Shown one piece after another: positions 7,737 through 16,440 of a stretch of DNA of 64,000 bases (its first letter is position 1; the number at the start of each line of letters is the position of its first letter). A program made the position numbers and the translations under genes. The notes beneath the pieces are model-generated. The model had not been told where the DNA came from, searched no databases, and saw only the letters and a program-made list of their open reading frames with translations. Source of the stretch: Anaerolineae bacterium. GTDB lineage: Bacteria; Chloroflexota; Anaerolineae; Aggregatilineales; Phototrophicaceae. The stretch covers positions 1 to 64,000 of the forward strand of contig JAJECX010000029.1 in NCBI GenBank assembly GCA_022821805.1. Direction: 5' to 3'.

Positions 7737-8747
7737 ATGTCAGTGGACAAGCCAAACATCCTGATCGCCATGCGCCCCTCGCTCTTCGACCAACTCTTCG
7801 CCGAAGACCAGCAGACTCGGCTGCGCAAGCTTGGCAATGTGACGATGCCGGCGCAAGCGGGCAACCTCAATGAGGCGCAGCTTATCAAGCTTATCGGCGG
7901 TCAGGAAATCGTCATCACCGGCTGGGGAACGCCGCCATTTACCGCTGGCCTGCTGGCCGCCGCTGATCGCCTAGAGCTAATCGTCCACTCAGCCGGCTCA
8001 ATCAAGCTCATGCTGCCGCCGGCGGTCTTCGCTGATGGCAAGCGCGTCACCCATGTCGCCTATTCCATGTCGATACCGGTGGCGGAGACGACCTTGGCGC
8101 TGATCCTGCTTTGCCTGCGGCAATTCCACAAAATCGACCGCGCCTTCAAAGACCAAGGTTGGTCGGCGGCGCGAGATTTAATGGTTGGCGCTGAACTGGC
8201 GGGCAACCGCGTCGGCGTCATTGGCGCCGGCTATACCGGACGCGCGGTCATCAAGAGGCTGCTGGCGCTGGAAGCCGAAGTCTGGCTTTGCGATCCCTAC
8301 GTCAGCGAGGAGAGCGCGGCGTCGATGGGCGTACGCAAAGTTTCGCTGGAAACATTGATGCGCCAGTGCCCGATCGTCACACTGCAGGCGCCGGCGACCG
8401 CCGAGACTTATCGCATGATCGGCGTCGAGCAGCTTAGCTGGCTGCGCGATGGCGCCATCTTCATCAACACCTCGCGCGCCCATCTCATCGACGAAGCGGC
8501 GCTGCTGGCGGAACTGCGGACCGGGCGCATCAGCGCGGCGCTCGATGTTTTTGAGCAGGAGCCGCTGCCCGACAACAGCCCCTTCCGCGAGCTGGACAAC
8601 CTCATCATCACGCCGCATATCGCCGCCGTCACCCGCCAAGCGTACAAGCGGCAAGGGCAAATCTCTGTCGACGAAGTGGCGGGCTACCTCAGCGACGGCA
8701 GATTGCGCTACGAAGTCACGCGCGATATGCTCGACACCATGGCTTAG
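7737..8747 (+). CDS. D-2-hydroxyacid dehydrogenase (NAD-dependent)
   Basis: A 336-residue enzyme of the phosphoglycerate/glycerate dehydrogenase superfamily. The NAD-binding motif GVIGAGYTG lies near residue 160. The catalytic Arg (INTSRA), Glu (DVFEQEPL) and His (ITPHIAA) are all present. GGAG lies eight bases before the ATG. It probably interconverts a 2-hydroxyacid and a 2-oxoacid from sugar acid breakdown. It lies after a 115-base gap from the Gfo/Idh gene and 18 bases before the SDR gene, so it likely belongs to the same sugar operon. Confidence 0.9.
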   Translation: MSVDKPNILIAMRPSLFDQLFAEDQQTRLRKLGNVTMPAQAGNLNEAQLIKLIGGQEIVITGWGTPPFTAGLLAAADRLELIVHSAGSIKLMLPPAVFADGKRVTHVAYSMSIPVAETTLALILLCLRQFHKIDRAFKDQGWSAARDLMVGAELAGNRVGVIGAGYTGRAVIKRLLALEAEVWLCDPYVSEESAASMGVRKVSLETLMRQCPIVTLQAPATAETYRMIGVEQLSWLRDGAIFINTSRAHLIDEAALLAELRTGRISAALDVFEQEPLPDNSPFRELDNLIITPHIAAVTRQAYKRQGQISVDEVAGYLSDGRLRYEVTRDMLDTMA

Positions 8748-8765
8748 CTGGAACGGGAGGCGCAA

Positions 8766-9494
8766 ATGGGCGCACTGGCTGGCAAGACGATCATCGTAAC
8801 CGGCGCCAGCAGCGGCTTCGGCGAAGCGATTGCCTTAGCCTGCGCCGACGCCGGCGCCAAGATCAGCCTGGTGGCGCGGCGCAAAGAACTGCTAGAGAAC
8901 GTCGCGGACGCGGCGCGAGCCATAGGCGCAAAGGCGCTGGTTTGCCCGGCTGACGTAAGCGACGACGAACAGATCTACGCGGCGCTGGAAAAAACGCGCG
9001 CGGAATTTGGACCGATCGATGTGCTGGTCAACAACGCCGGCTTCAACCATACCGAGCGCTCAATCACCGACACTTCGGCCGAGCAATGGCGCGAGTTGAT
9101 GGATGTGAATTTGACCAGCGCCTTCGTCTTCACCAAAGCCGTCCTGCCCGAGATGATTGAGCGGGGCGATGGCTTGATCATCAACCTGGCGTCGCGCGCC
9201 GGCATGTATCCCAGCCTGGCCGCCGGCGTCGGATACAGCGCCTCGAAGATCGGCATGGAAGCGCTGAATACGGTCACCAACGAAGAAGGCAATCCCCATG
9301 GCGTGCGCGCCTGCCTCATCAATCCCGGCGCCGGCAACACGCCAATCATTGACCGGCGGCCGGTCAAGTTCAGCCCGGAGCAAAAGGCGCTGATGATACA
9401 GTCAGAAGATATCGCGGCGACGGTTGTCTTCCTGGCCAGCCTGCCACCGCGCGTCCACATTGATTTCTTGTCGATGATGCCGACCAAGAGTTGA
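8766..9494 (+). CDS. Short-chain dehydrogenase/reductase
   Basis: A 242-residue classical SDR. It shows the cofactor motif TGASSGFG (residues about 12-19), NNAG near 90, a catalytic Ser region (NLASRAG), and the YSASK catalytic Tyr-Lys pair. GGGAGGCGCAA precedes the ATG. The N terminus also resembles sepiapterin-like or 3-oxoacyl reductases, but the neighbours argue for a sugar or sugar-acid substrate. In oxidative fucose pathways an SDR oxidises 2-keto-3-deoxyfuconate, so this is a candidate for that step. It is followed at once by the isomerase/epimerase gene. Confidence 0.9.
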   Translation: MGALAGKTIIVTGASSGFGEAIALACADAGAKISLVARRKELLENVADAARAIGAKALVCPADVSDDEQIYAALEKTRAEFGPIDVLVNNAGFNHTERSITDTSAEQWRELMDVNLTSAFVFTKAVLPEMIERGDGLIINLASRAGMYPSLAAGVGYSASKIGMEALNTVTNEEGNPHGVRACLINPGAGNTPIIDRRPVKFSPEQKALMIQSEDIAATVVFLASLPPRVHIDFLSMMPTKS

Positions 9495-9508
9495 GCGGAG
9501 CGCGCCCG

Positions 9509-10303
9509 ATGAACGAACTGGCGATTTTCACCAAACCCTGGAAAGCGCTTGCGCTGCCGGAGCTTGCTCAGCACATCAAGACGCTGGGCTTTGATCTGAT
9601 TGAGCTGCCAGTACGGCCCGGCTTCCAGGTCGAGCCGGACAATATCGAGCGCGACTTGCCGGCCGCGGTCAAATTGCTGGGCGAGCGCGGCGTCCGCGTG
9701 CTGAATGTGACCGCTGATATGCCGCTCAATGATGAAAGACTGTACAGCGCCTGCGCCGAAGCCGGTATCGGCATAAATCGCGTCATGTTTTGGCAGCATG
9801 ATATGGATTACTGGTCGGCGGAAGCGGAAGCGCGCCGTCAATTGGATGCCGCCCTGCCCTTCTGCGAGCAATATGACTTTCAAATTGGCATCCAGAATCA
9901 CTCGGGCCGCTTCGTGCCGGTCAACGAAATCGGCATGTACCATCTGGTGAAAGATTACAATCCGCGCCATGTGGCGGCAGTGTGGGACCCGGCGCATAAC
10001 GCGCTCGAAGGCATGAACAGCGATTCGGCGCTCGATGTGCTGGCGCCGCATCTTTGCGTGGTCAATCTAAAGAACGCCTATTGGCGGCGGGTCAGCGGAC
10101 CGGAAGCCGAGGTTGCCGAATGGAAGATCTACTGGACATCGGGCGCGCAGGGCCGGGCGTCCTGGGCGCAGGTGATCGCCAAGCTCAAGGCGATCGACTA
10201 TCAGGGACCGATCTGCTTTTCAGCCGAATATAGCGATGAGGAACGCGTCGACGAGTTGATCGTGAAGGATTTGGCTTTCGCGCGAAGGCTGCTCCACGAT
10301 TGA
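9509..10303 (+). CDS. Sugar phosphate isomerase/epimerase family TIM-barrel protein
   Basis: A 264-residue xylose-isomerase-like TIM barrel (AP_endonuc_2 superfamily). The metal-ligand pattern is visible as the Glu of DLIELP near residue 34, IQNHSGRF near 130, VWDPAHN near 160 and CFSAEYS near the end. The start at 9509 (ATG) is preferred over a TTG six codons upstream because GCGGAG precedes it. The last gene of the plus-strand operon. Members epimerise or dehydrate sugars and inositols (IolE/IolI, tagatose epimerase), and the exact reaction here is unknown. Confidence 0.86.
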   Translation: MNELAIFTKPWKALALPELAQHIKTLGFDLIELPVRPGFQVEPDNIERDLPAAVKLLGERGVRVLNVTADMPLNDERLYSACAEAGIGINRVMFWQHDMDYWSAEAEARRQLDAALPFCEQYDFQIGIQNHSGRFVPVNEIGMYHLVKDYNPRHVAAVWDPAHNALEGMNSDSALDVLAPHLCVVNLKNAYWRRVSGPEAEVAEWKIYWTSGAQGRASWAQVIAKLKAIDYQGPICFSAEYSDEERVDELIVKDLAFARRLLHD

Positions 10304-10344
10304 GCCGGCGAATTGCGCATCAAGGAACTAGATTAAACGCTATT

Positions 10345-10926
10345 TCAACTTGTTGGGGGCGGGAAGAGCAGCTTCAATTCCATCTCGAAGCCGGGCAAAA
10401 CGTGTTCTCCGTAAAGCTTGTCGTCTCGGCCAACAAAGTCGATGCGCAGACCAGCATCTTCAGAAGGTCGGCAAACATCAACCCCCACTTCTTTTGGCAT
10501 GACAAGCCACACCAGACTTGTCCCGTTCGCCAAATAGATTGCGGCTTTTCTGCGGATTTGCCTGAGCGAATCGCTGGGCGACATGATTTCGACCGCTAAA
10601 TCTGGCATTGCCGGAACATACTTTTCCGGATCGGATTGCGGTATCCGCGCCGCGCTCAGAAAAGCGACATCCGGTGAAAGCACCGTCGCCCGCGTGTCAG
10701 ACGGATGATAGCCAGTTTCCACAGTGACTAAGCCTGCGTCATGCGTCTTGACGTAAGCCCTTATGTGGAAGGCGATTTCTACGGCAAGATTTCCATGTTG
10801 CAAACCCGGTGGCGCCATCTGGAACAGCTCCCCGTCGATCAACTCAAAATGGATGTTCTCGTTCTCCGGATCATGTGCCAGATTCCAGACGTCATCGACA
10901 GTATAGAGTCGCTCCTGAACAGCCAT
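10345..10926 (-). CDS. Uma2-family (DUF820) endonuclease-like protein
   Basis: A 193-residue protein of the Uma2/DUF820 family, which has a PD-(D/E)XK nuclease fold and is very abundant in cyanobacteria and Chloroflexota. Visible landmarks are ELIDGELF, the SPDVAFLS Asp, DLAVEIMSPSD with the Asp/Glu pair, and the RRKAAIYLANGTSLVWLV region carrying the Lys. The start at 10926 is chosen over an upstream in-frame codon at 10989 because the N terminus then matches the family. The biological role of Uma2 proteins is poorly known; many sit near mobile elements. It converges with the sugar operon. Confidence 0.88.
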   Translation of the reverse strand: MAVQERLYTVDDVWNLAHDPENENIHFELIDGELFQMAPPGLQHGNLAVEIAFHIRAYVKTHDAGLVTVETGYHPSDTRATVLSPDVAFLSAARIPQSDPEKYVPAMPDLAVEIMSPSDSLRQIRRKAAIYLANGTSLVWLVMPKEVGVDVCRPSEDAGLRIDFVGRDDKLYGEHVLPGFEMELKLLFPPPTS

Positions 10927-11090
10927 TAGGTCTCTGCTCCGCACGTTTCCATATCTAGCATAGCATATTCTAGGTCGGTTTTCCGCCATGCCGCCAAGGC
11001 GCGGACGCAGTTCACATTGAAAAAAACATGCAGGCGAGCCCGAGGACCCGCCTGTACGTTGAATCTTGCTATGCTTGTTGAACGCTGCAG

Positions 11091-12437
11091 CTAGCCGCCC
11101 AACATCTCGTTCGTCTGATCATGCACGCGCTGTACTGCGACAGCGGCGTCGCGTTCCTCGCCCGTCCAGAGCAGATCCATATTGGCGACCCAAACTGACG
11201 AGCTCCATTCCTGGAATCTGGGATGGTAGGAGGGGAAGATGGCGTCTCGCCCGCCAACGACCGAGAAAACTTCATGGTAGACATCGGCGTAAGGCGCTTC
11301 AGGCGGCGCGGCGCAATCGTGGAATTCCATCTGGCTGACCAATGCGGCGCCCATGGTCGCGGTGCGGCAGAGGTGATCCGGATTGGATAGCGTGTAACGA
11401 ATCAACTCGTAAGACAGATCGGGATGCGCCGCCGAAGTCGGGATCGAGAAAGCCGATCCGCCGGCGTTATTGAAGTGACCCGCGGGACCGCGCGGCGTCG
11501 GCACGACTGACCAGGCGAAGCTGTCGCCGATCAATTCCCACATGCGCGAGGCGGCGTCGTTCAGCGCGAAGTGCATCGCCGATTTGCCATTGGCGAAGAA
11601 GAATTCCCCGCCGAAACCGGATGCGGCCACTGCGTCAGCCGTCGGATGCGCGCCATGTTCCCAGATCATGTCGGCAACCCACTGAATCGCCGCAATCGCT
11701 TCGGGCGTATTCAACTCAGAGCCGGTGATGTCTTCATTGTACAGCTCGCCGCCGAAGGACTTGATAATCCAGTACAGCCCGCCGGCGCCGGCGCCCGGGC
11801 TGGCCAGGTTGCTGACGCCATACACGTCAGTTTCGCCATCGCCATCAGTATCTTGCGTGAGCGCAATCGCCAATTCCTGGAACTCTTCAAAGGTCGTGTT
11901 CTCATCTGGCAGGTCCAAGCCAGCCTCTTCAAAGAGATCGGTATTGACGTAAACGCCAACCGTCGCGAAGTCGTAGGGAATGGCGTACTGGCTGCCCTGA
12001 TAGTTGAAGGCATCGCGCATGGATTCGACAAACAAGTCGGGCCAACCGGGGATCGGGCAGGCTTCCAGGTAACTGTCGAGATTCAGGAGCCAGCCGTTGG
12101 AGGCGAAGGTATCGTTACGGGAGATGTGCATCCAAGCCATATCGATCTCAGCGCCACCCGCCAGCTGCGCCGGCAGCGTCGTCCAATAATCGCCCCAGGC
12201 TACGCCCGTATTGAGCACCTGTTCCACGTTGGGATAGTACTCATTGAAGAATTCGTCGAATGCCAGCAGGAACTTATCAACCTCGCCGGGACCTTCCCAG
12301 CCGGTGATGGTGATGGCGGCCGACGTATCGGGATCGACCGTGCCGCAGGTCCAATCCACCATGTCCTGCGCAGACGCCGCCATGCCGAAGCTGAGCAGCG
12401 CCAAGACGGTCACGAGAAGTAGAAACTTGCGAATCAT
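11091..12437 (-). CDS. Sugar ABC transporter substrate-binding protein
   Basis: A 448-residue extracellular solute-binding protein of the family 1 (maltose/UgpB) type. A signal peptide (basic start, hydrophobic core to about residue 20, ending ASAQ) is followed by a mature domain with ITITGWEGPG, a typical first strand. There is no lipobox Cys at the cleavage site. AAGGA lies before the ATG. It is the last gene of a three-gene minus-strand importer, behind both permeases, although binding proteins usually come first. No ATPase gene is nearby, so a shared MsmX-like ATPase encoded elsewhere would be needed. The nearby fucosidase cluster suggests a fucosylated or related sugar ligand. Confidence 0.92.
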   Translation of the reverse strand: MIRKFLLLVTVLALLSFGMAASAQDMVDWTCGTVDPDTSAAITITGWEGPGEVDKFLLAFDEFFNEYYPNVEQVLNTGVAWGDYWTTLPAQLAGGAEIDMAWMHISRNDTFASNGWLLNLDSYLEACPIPGWPDLFVESMRDAFNYQGSQYAIPYDFATVGVYVNTDLFEEAGLDLPDENTTFEEFQELAIALTQDTDGDGETDVYGVSNLASPGAGAGGLYWIIKSFGGELYNEDITGSELNTPEAIAAIQWVADMIWEHGAHPTADAVAASGFGGEFFFANGKSAMHFALNDAASRMWELIGDSFAWSVVPTPRGPAGHFNNAGGSAFSIPTSAAHPDLSYELIRYTLSNPDHLCRTATMGAALVSQMEFHDCAAPPEAPYADVYHEVFSVVGGRDAIFPSYHPRFQEWSSSVWVANMDLLWTGEERDAAVAVQRVHDQTNEMLGG

Positions 12438-12507
12438 GTGCTTGTCCTTTCACATTTGAAATATATGATTCCGAACCAGACAATGATGACAATAATCGGT
12501 CCTTATC

Positions 12508-13410
12508 TTATCCACCTCCTTTGATGCCAGTCGTGACAATGCCGCGGACGTAATACTTCTGCCCTACAACAAACGCGATCAAAACCGGCACAACGACGAA
12601 TGTCGAAGCCGCCATGATTAGATGCCAAGGCGTGCGCATCGCCGACTGATTCTGGAAGGACGCCAGCAGCAGCGGCAGCGTCTTTACCTTCGGTTTCGCC
12701 AGCACAATCAGGGGCCACTGATAGCTGTTCCAGGTATTGACGAAGGTGAAAATGGCGAGCGTCGCTAGCGCCGGCTTGGTCAATGGCAGGATGATCAGCC
12801 AATAGGTGCGGAAGAAGCCGCAGCCGTCAATGCGGGCCGCGTCCTCCAATTCCCGCGGGATCGTCACCATAAACTGACGCATCATAAACGTGCCCCAAGG
12901 CGTGAAGAGGAATGGCACGATCACCGCCTGCAGTGTGCTCACCCAGCCAAAAGCGCGCATCTGAATATAGAGCGGAATCAACAGGACAGTGAAGGGCACC
13001 ATCATCAGCGAGATATAGAGCAGGAAAATCTTGTCCCGCCCCGGGTAGCGCAGCCGCGCAAACGAGTAACCGGCCAGGCTCGCGGTAACCACCTGACCCA
13101 AAACGACCGCAGCCGCAACCAACGCGCTGTTAAGAAAGCCAATATCAAAATGCGTCGCCGTCCAGGCTTCGGTGTAATTTGAAAAATGCCACACTTCGGG
13201 AATAAACTCGGGCGGAAACTTGTAGATTCCGCGGATGTCCTTGAATGAATTGGCTACCATCCAGGCGAAGGGCATGATGAAGATGATGCCGACGATGGAC
13301 AGCACAACGTACACGAGCAGATCCATCAGCAGTTTGGTCTGCTTTTGCCCTAGCAGGCTGTCTTTCAACTTAACCGCGTTGGCCATAGACCCTACCCGCT
13401 GCGCGCCCAT
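12508..13410 (-). CDS. Sugar ABC transporter permease, MalG type
   Basis: A 300-residue inner-membrane permease with six predicted spans and the cytoplasmic EAA loop (EDAARIDGCGFFRTYWLIILP) that docks the ATPase. The coding frame begins directly at the upstream permease's stop (13411). A second ATG at 13386 with GGGTAGGG before it could be the true start, giving 292 residues. It pairs with the MalF-type permease upstream and the binding protein 70 bases downstream. Confidence 0.92.
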   Translation of the reverse strand: MGAQRVGSMANAVKLKDSLLGQKQTKLLMDLLVYVVLSIVGIIFIMPFAWMVANSFKDIRGIYKFPPEFIPEVWHFSNYTEAWTATHFDIGFLNSALVAAAVVLGQVVTASLAGYSFARLRYPGRDKIFLLYISLMMVPFTVLLIPLYIQMRAFGWVSTLQAVIVPFLFTPWGTFMMRQFMVTIPRELEDAARIDGCGFFRTYWLIILPLTKPALATLAIFTFVNTWNSYQWPLIVLAKPKVKTLPLLLASFQNQSAMRTPWHLIMAASTFVVVPVLIAFVVGQKYYVRGIVTTGIKGGG

Positions 13411-14376
13411 TTATTCATCATCGTTTTCAAAGCCGATCACCCAGCGCCGCGCCAAACGCCATTGCACAATGGTAATGATGAGAATGATGACGAAAACAAC
13501 CGAAGCCAGCGCCGCGCCATAACCCATCTTGAAGAAGGTAAAAGCGTTTTGGAAGATATAAAGGGTCAGCGGCGTTGTCGCGTGGGCTGGTCCGCCTTGT
13601 GTCAAAACGAAGAACTGATCGAAACTCTGAAAAGCGCCAATCAGCGAAGTGACCACCACAAAAAACAGCGCTGGCGTAAGCATCGGCAGCGTCACGTAAC
13701 GCATTCGCTGCCAGCCGCTGGCGCCATCAATCGAAGCCGCCTCGTAGTATTCTTCCGGGATGCCCTGCAAGCCCGCCAGCAGAATCAGCATAGCAAAGCC
13801 AATGCCCTGCCAATTGCTCATGATGATGACGCTTGGCATCGCCCACTGCGTATCGTGAATCCACTTCGGTCCGTCGATGCCGAACCAATCAAGCATGTGA
13901 TTGATCATGCCGATTTCGGGCTGGTAAATCCAGCGCCATATCGTCGCCGCCGCCACCGTCAAGGTGATCTGCGGCAAAAAGTAGATGGTGCGGAAAAAGA
14001 TGATGCCGCGCATCTTGCGGTTGAGCGCCAGCGCCAGCCAGAAAGCGATGAAGATGCCGGTTGGCACGGCGACAAAAGTATAATAGAAGCTGTTGCCCAA
14101 GGACTTCCAAAAGAGCCGGTCATTGACCATCGTCTCGAAGTTTTCCAAACCCACAAAGGCTGGAGGCTTCGCCAGGCTCCAATCAGTGAGCATGATGTAA
14201 AAGGCGAAGCAGATCGGAAATAGCAGGAAAATGATGAAACCGATGAAATTCGGCGCCAGAAAGAGGTAACCGGCGATGGTCTCGCCGCGGCGTAAACCGG
14301 TGAAAGCGCGCCTAACCTCCTCCAAAACGCCGAGCTTGCGGGCATGACCGCCGCCGCCAGCCAGATTAGCGGTCAC
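13411..14376 (-). CDS. Sugar ABC transporter permease, MalF type
   Basis: A 321-residue permease of the MalF/UgpA type with six predicted spans and an EAA loop (EEYYEAASIDGASGWQRM). The start is GTG at 14376, supported by the strong ribosome site GGAGGTAAG immediately upstream. First gene of the importer operon. A LacI-type operator candidate (AAACCGATTA) lies 127 bases upstream at 14503-14512, linking the importer to the fucosidase cluster by inference. Confidence 0.92.
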   Translation of the reverse strand: MTANLAGGGGHARKLGVLEEVRRAFTGLRRGETIAGYLFLAPNFIGFIIFLLFPICFAFYIMLTDWSLAKPPAFVGLENFETMVNDRLFWKSLGNSFYYTFVAVPTGIFIAFWLALALNRKMRGIIFFRTIYFLPQITLTVAAATIWRWIYQPEIGMINHMLDWFGIDGPKWIHDTQWAMPSVIIMSNWQGIGFAMLILLAGLQGIPEEYYEAASIDGASGWQRMRYVTLPMLTPALFFVVVTSLIGAFQSFDQFFVLTQGGPAHATTPLTLYIFQNAFTFFKMGYGAALASVVFVIILIITIVQWRLARRWVIGFENDDE

Positions 14377-14502
14377 GACTTACCTCCGGCGCCGCCAGCG
14401 AGATTTTGCCTGGTTTACGCGTTTCGTCAAAAGGCATACGATGCTGGGACATAACTTCTACTTGTGTATCGCCATAGAAATCAATTGAATGGCGATGTCA
14501 GG

Positions 14503-14512
14503 AAACCGATTA
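14503..14512. promoter_or_regulatory. Candidate LacI-family operator upstream of ABC importer
   Basis: AAACCGATTA shares AACCGATT with four other sites in 4.0-16.3 kb. It lies in the 200-base region between the FG-GAP gene stop and the importer start, which holds no gene. Confidence 0.4.
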
Positions 14513-14576
14513 CTTGAATGATGCTGTACTTTAACACGATGCAACGCAATTTGTCAAAACGGAGTTAACGCGGACT

Positions 14577-16202
14577 CTAATCTCGTGTTGCGCTTAGCAA
14601 AGTATTTGGCTTTAGGTCTTCTGCTTCGCTGTATTCGCCATCGTTCCAGCTTATCGTCAAGCGCTGCAGCGCCGCGCCCTTTGGGAAGCCGAAGTGGACG
14701 CGGCTGCTGTCTCCCGACAGATAACCGCTGACCGCGGTGACATCGCGATGGTAGGCGCCTGCATCGGTATATAGCGTCAGACGCGCTCCGACTCCCTGGC
14801 TGTTGCCCACACCCGGCTGCCGCAGGTCGACCATGATGCTGTCGCCGCCGCAAAGCCTATTCTCGAAGAGCTTCGCCGCGCTCAACAAATTGTTGACCAC
14901 GATATCCAGGTCGCCATCGTTGTCGAGGTCGGCCATCGTCATGCCCCGTCCGCTGGCGGTATCGTTCAAGCTCCAGCTCGGCATCGGCGCGAACCCGCCG
15001 CCATCCCGGTTGCGATAGGCTTGGTTTTCTTCAACGAGCTCATTGTTTGGCAAATGCGAGAATAACTCGAGCGAAATCATGCCGTTGACGACGTAGAGAT
15101 CCTGAAAGCCGTCGTTGTCCAGATCGCCGAATTGCGCCGACCAACTCCAGCCGGTGCCATCAAGCTTTGCTGCTGGCGCGATATTGTGAGGCAAGCCCGC
15201 TTCGTCATATTCGTATAAAACATTTTCCATGATCTGCGGGTCGCCCTCGACATGGGGCATCGCCATCATCATCTCCATCACCGGCTGCCATTGCGCCATC
15301 ATCGCTTCGTCTTGCGCATAAGGCTTCATATCGACAGCGAAAATCTCGGTCGCGCCATCGTTATTGAGGTCGGCGGCGTCGTAGCTCATCGTGCTATGCG
15401 GCATCACAGCGAACGGCTCGGTCTCCTGCCAGGCGCCATCGCGGAAGCTGAAATACTTGTCCTCGACAGCGAAGTCGTTGCCGATGATGATCTCATATTG
15501 TCCCTGCCGTTTAACGCCGGTCCAGATCGCCAAGGTATTTGAACGATCGGCGATGCGCGTCGCCCGGAAGCGGTCGCCCAGGTTTTCGTAATAGATGACG
15601 CCGGATTTTGGCGCCGATTGACCCAGGATTTTCTCGTTCCCCACATCATAAGATCCGGTGATCAAGTCGAGGTCGCCATCGCGATCGGCATCCAGCCAAT
15701 TCATCGCATAGCCAATGTAAATGACGCCCTTCAGCACCTCGCGCTGGAAAGCCCCACCGCCCTGATTCCGCCAATGCAGCGGCGCGCTCGCTTGCTGGGT
15801 GAAGACGATATCGAGCAGGCCATCGCTATCCACATCAACGATGGCGACGCCACGCGCCGGCGTCGCCGATGGCAGCGGCTGACGCTCAAATTGCAGACCG
15901 CCGCGATTCCATAAGATGGCGTTGTCGCCGACGAGGTTCGCCATGACGATGTCGAGCAGTCCATCATCGTCGAGGTCGTTGACGGCCAAGCCTGCGCCAT
16001 TGCTGTCATAGAAGCCGACCGGCTGCTTCGTTGGCGTCGTACGGTGGTCGAGCTCGTGGGCGGTGAAGGCGCCGTTGCAGTCGGATCGGGGATTTAGCGC
16101 GATCGCTTCTACCGTCACCGGCGCGTGAATGCGCAGGGTGAATGCCTGCGGCGCCGCAAGCAGCAAGGCGAGCATAAGCGGCAGGAGGCGGCGAAAGCGC
16201 AT
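14577..16202 (-). CDS. Secreted FG-GAP/VCBS repeat protein with ASPIC/UnbV C terminus
   Basis: A 541-residue CRTAC1-like protein. An N-terminal signal peptide (about residues 1-22) is followed by a seven-bladed-propeller-type set of repeats marked by calcium-binding DxDxDG loops (DLDDDGLLD, DVDSDGLLD, DADRDGDLD, DLNNDGATE, DLDNDGFQD, DLDNDGDLD). The last 90 residues (VGARLTLYTDAG to the end) match the ASPIC/UnbV domain. Such proteins are extracellular and bind ligands or other surface proteins. It lies upstream of the sugar importer on the same strand and has a perfect LacI-type operator candidate 48 bases before its start, suggesting a role in glycan capture. That role is an inference. Confidence 0.9.
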   Translation of the reverse strand: MRFRRLLPLMLALLLAAPQAFTLRIHAPVTVEAIALNPRSDCNGAFTAHELDHRTTPTKQPVGFYDSNGAGLAVNDLDDDGLLDIVMANLVGDNAILWNRGGLQFERQPLPSATPARGVAIVDVDSDGLLDIVFTQQASAPLHWRNQGGGAFQREVLKGVIYIGYAMNWLDADRDGDLDLITGSYDVGNEKILGQSAPKSGVIYYENLGDRFRATRIADRSNTLAIWTGVKRQGQYEIIIGNDFAVEDKYFSFRDGAWQETEPFAVMPHSTMSYDAADLNNDGATEIFAVDMKPYAQDEAMMAQWQPVMEMMMAMPHVEGDPQIMENVLYEYDEAGLPHNIAPAAKLDGTGWSWSAQFGDLDNDGFQDLYVVNGMISLELFSHLPNNELVEENQAYRNRDGGGFAPMPSWSLNDTASGRGMTMADLDNDGDLDIVVNNLLSAAKLFENRLCGGDSIMVDLRQPGVGNSQGVGARLTLYTDAGAYHRDVTAVSGYLSGDSSRVHFGFPKGAALQRLTISWNDGEYSEAEDLKPNTLLSATRD

Positions 16203-16249
16203 TGGAGAGCCTCGTAAGCGAAGATGAACGCCAAGACGATACCACCAGG

Positions 16250-16259
16250 AAATCGGTTG
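16250..16259. promoter_or_regulatory. Candidate LacI-family operator upstream of FG-GAP gene
   Basis: AAATCGGTTG is the exact reverse complement of the sites at 4004 and 5216. It lies 48 bases upstream of the FG-GAP start codon, and the same extended context (GCGCAACCGATTT on the other strand) is shared with 5213-5225. Confidence 0.45.
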
Positions 16260-16314
16260 CGCAATTGCCTGTCGTTGGGTTCAATGCGAGTCGCTGATGA
16301 TATAGAAGCGGGAA

Positions 16315-16365
16315 AGGGGCGAGCGGCGGTCGGTGTATACGCGACCCACTGGCTCGCCCCTACAG
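16315..16365. repeat. Long family A hairpin with a family B motif in its loop
   Basis: The arms GGGGCGAG (16316) and CTCGCCCCTACAG (to 16365) enclose the family B motif (GTCGGTGTATACGCGACC, 16329-16346). This shows that the two repeat families can form one composite unit. Confidence 0.7.
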
Positions 16366-16382
16366 CTTGGCCTATGAATTCC

Positions 16383-16425
16383 GCCCCTTCCTTAGCTTGC
16401 TGGGGAAGGGGTTGGGGGATGGGGT
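16383..16425. repeat. Dispersed CCCCTTCC/GGGGAAGGGG hairpin (family C)
   Basis: The arms CCCCTTCC and GGGGAAGGGG are separated by TTAGCTTGCT, with GGGGATGGGG after the second arm. It is the inverted counterpart of the copy at 59231-59275 and sits 16 bases from the oxidoreductase stop at 16441. Confidence 0.7.
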
Positions 16426-16440
16426 GAAATGAGTCTCAGC

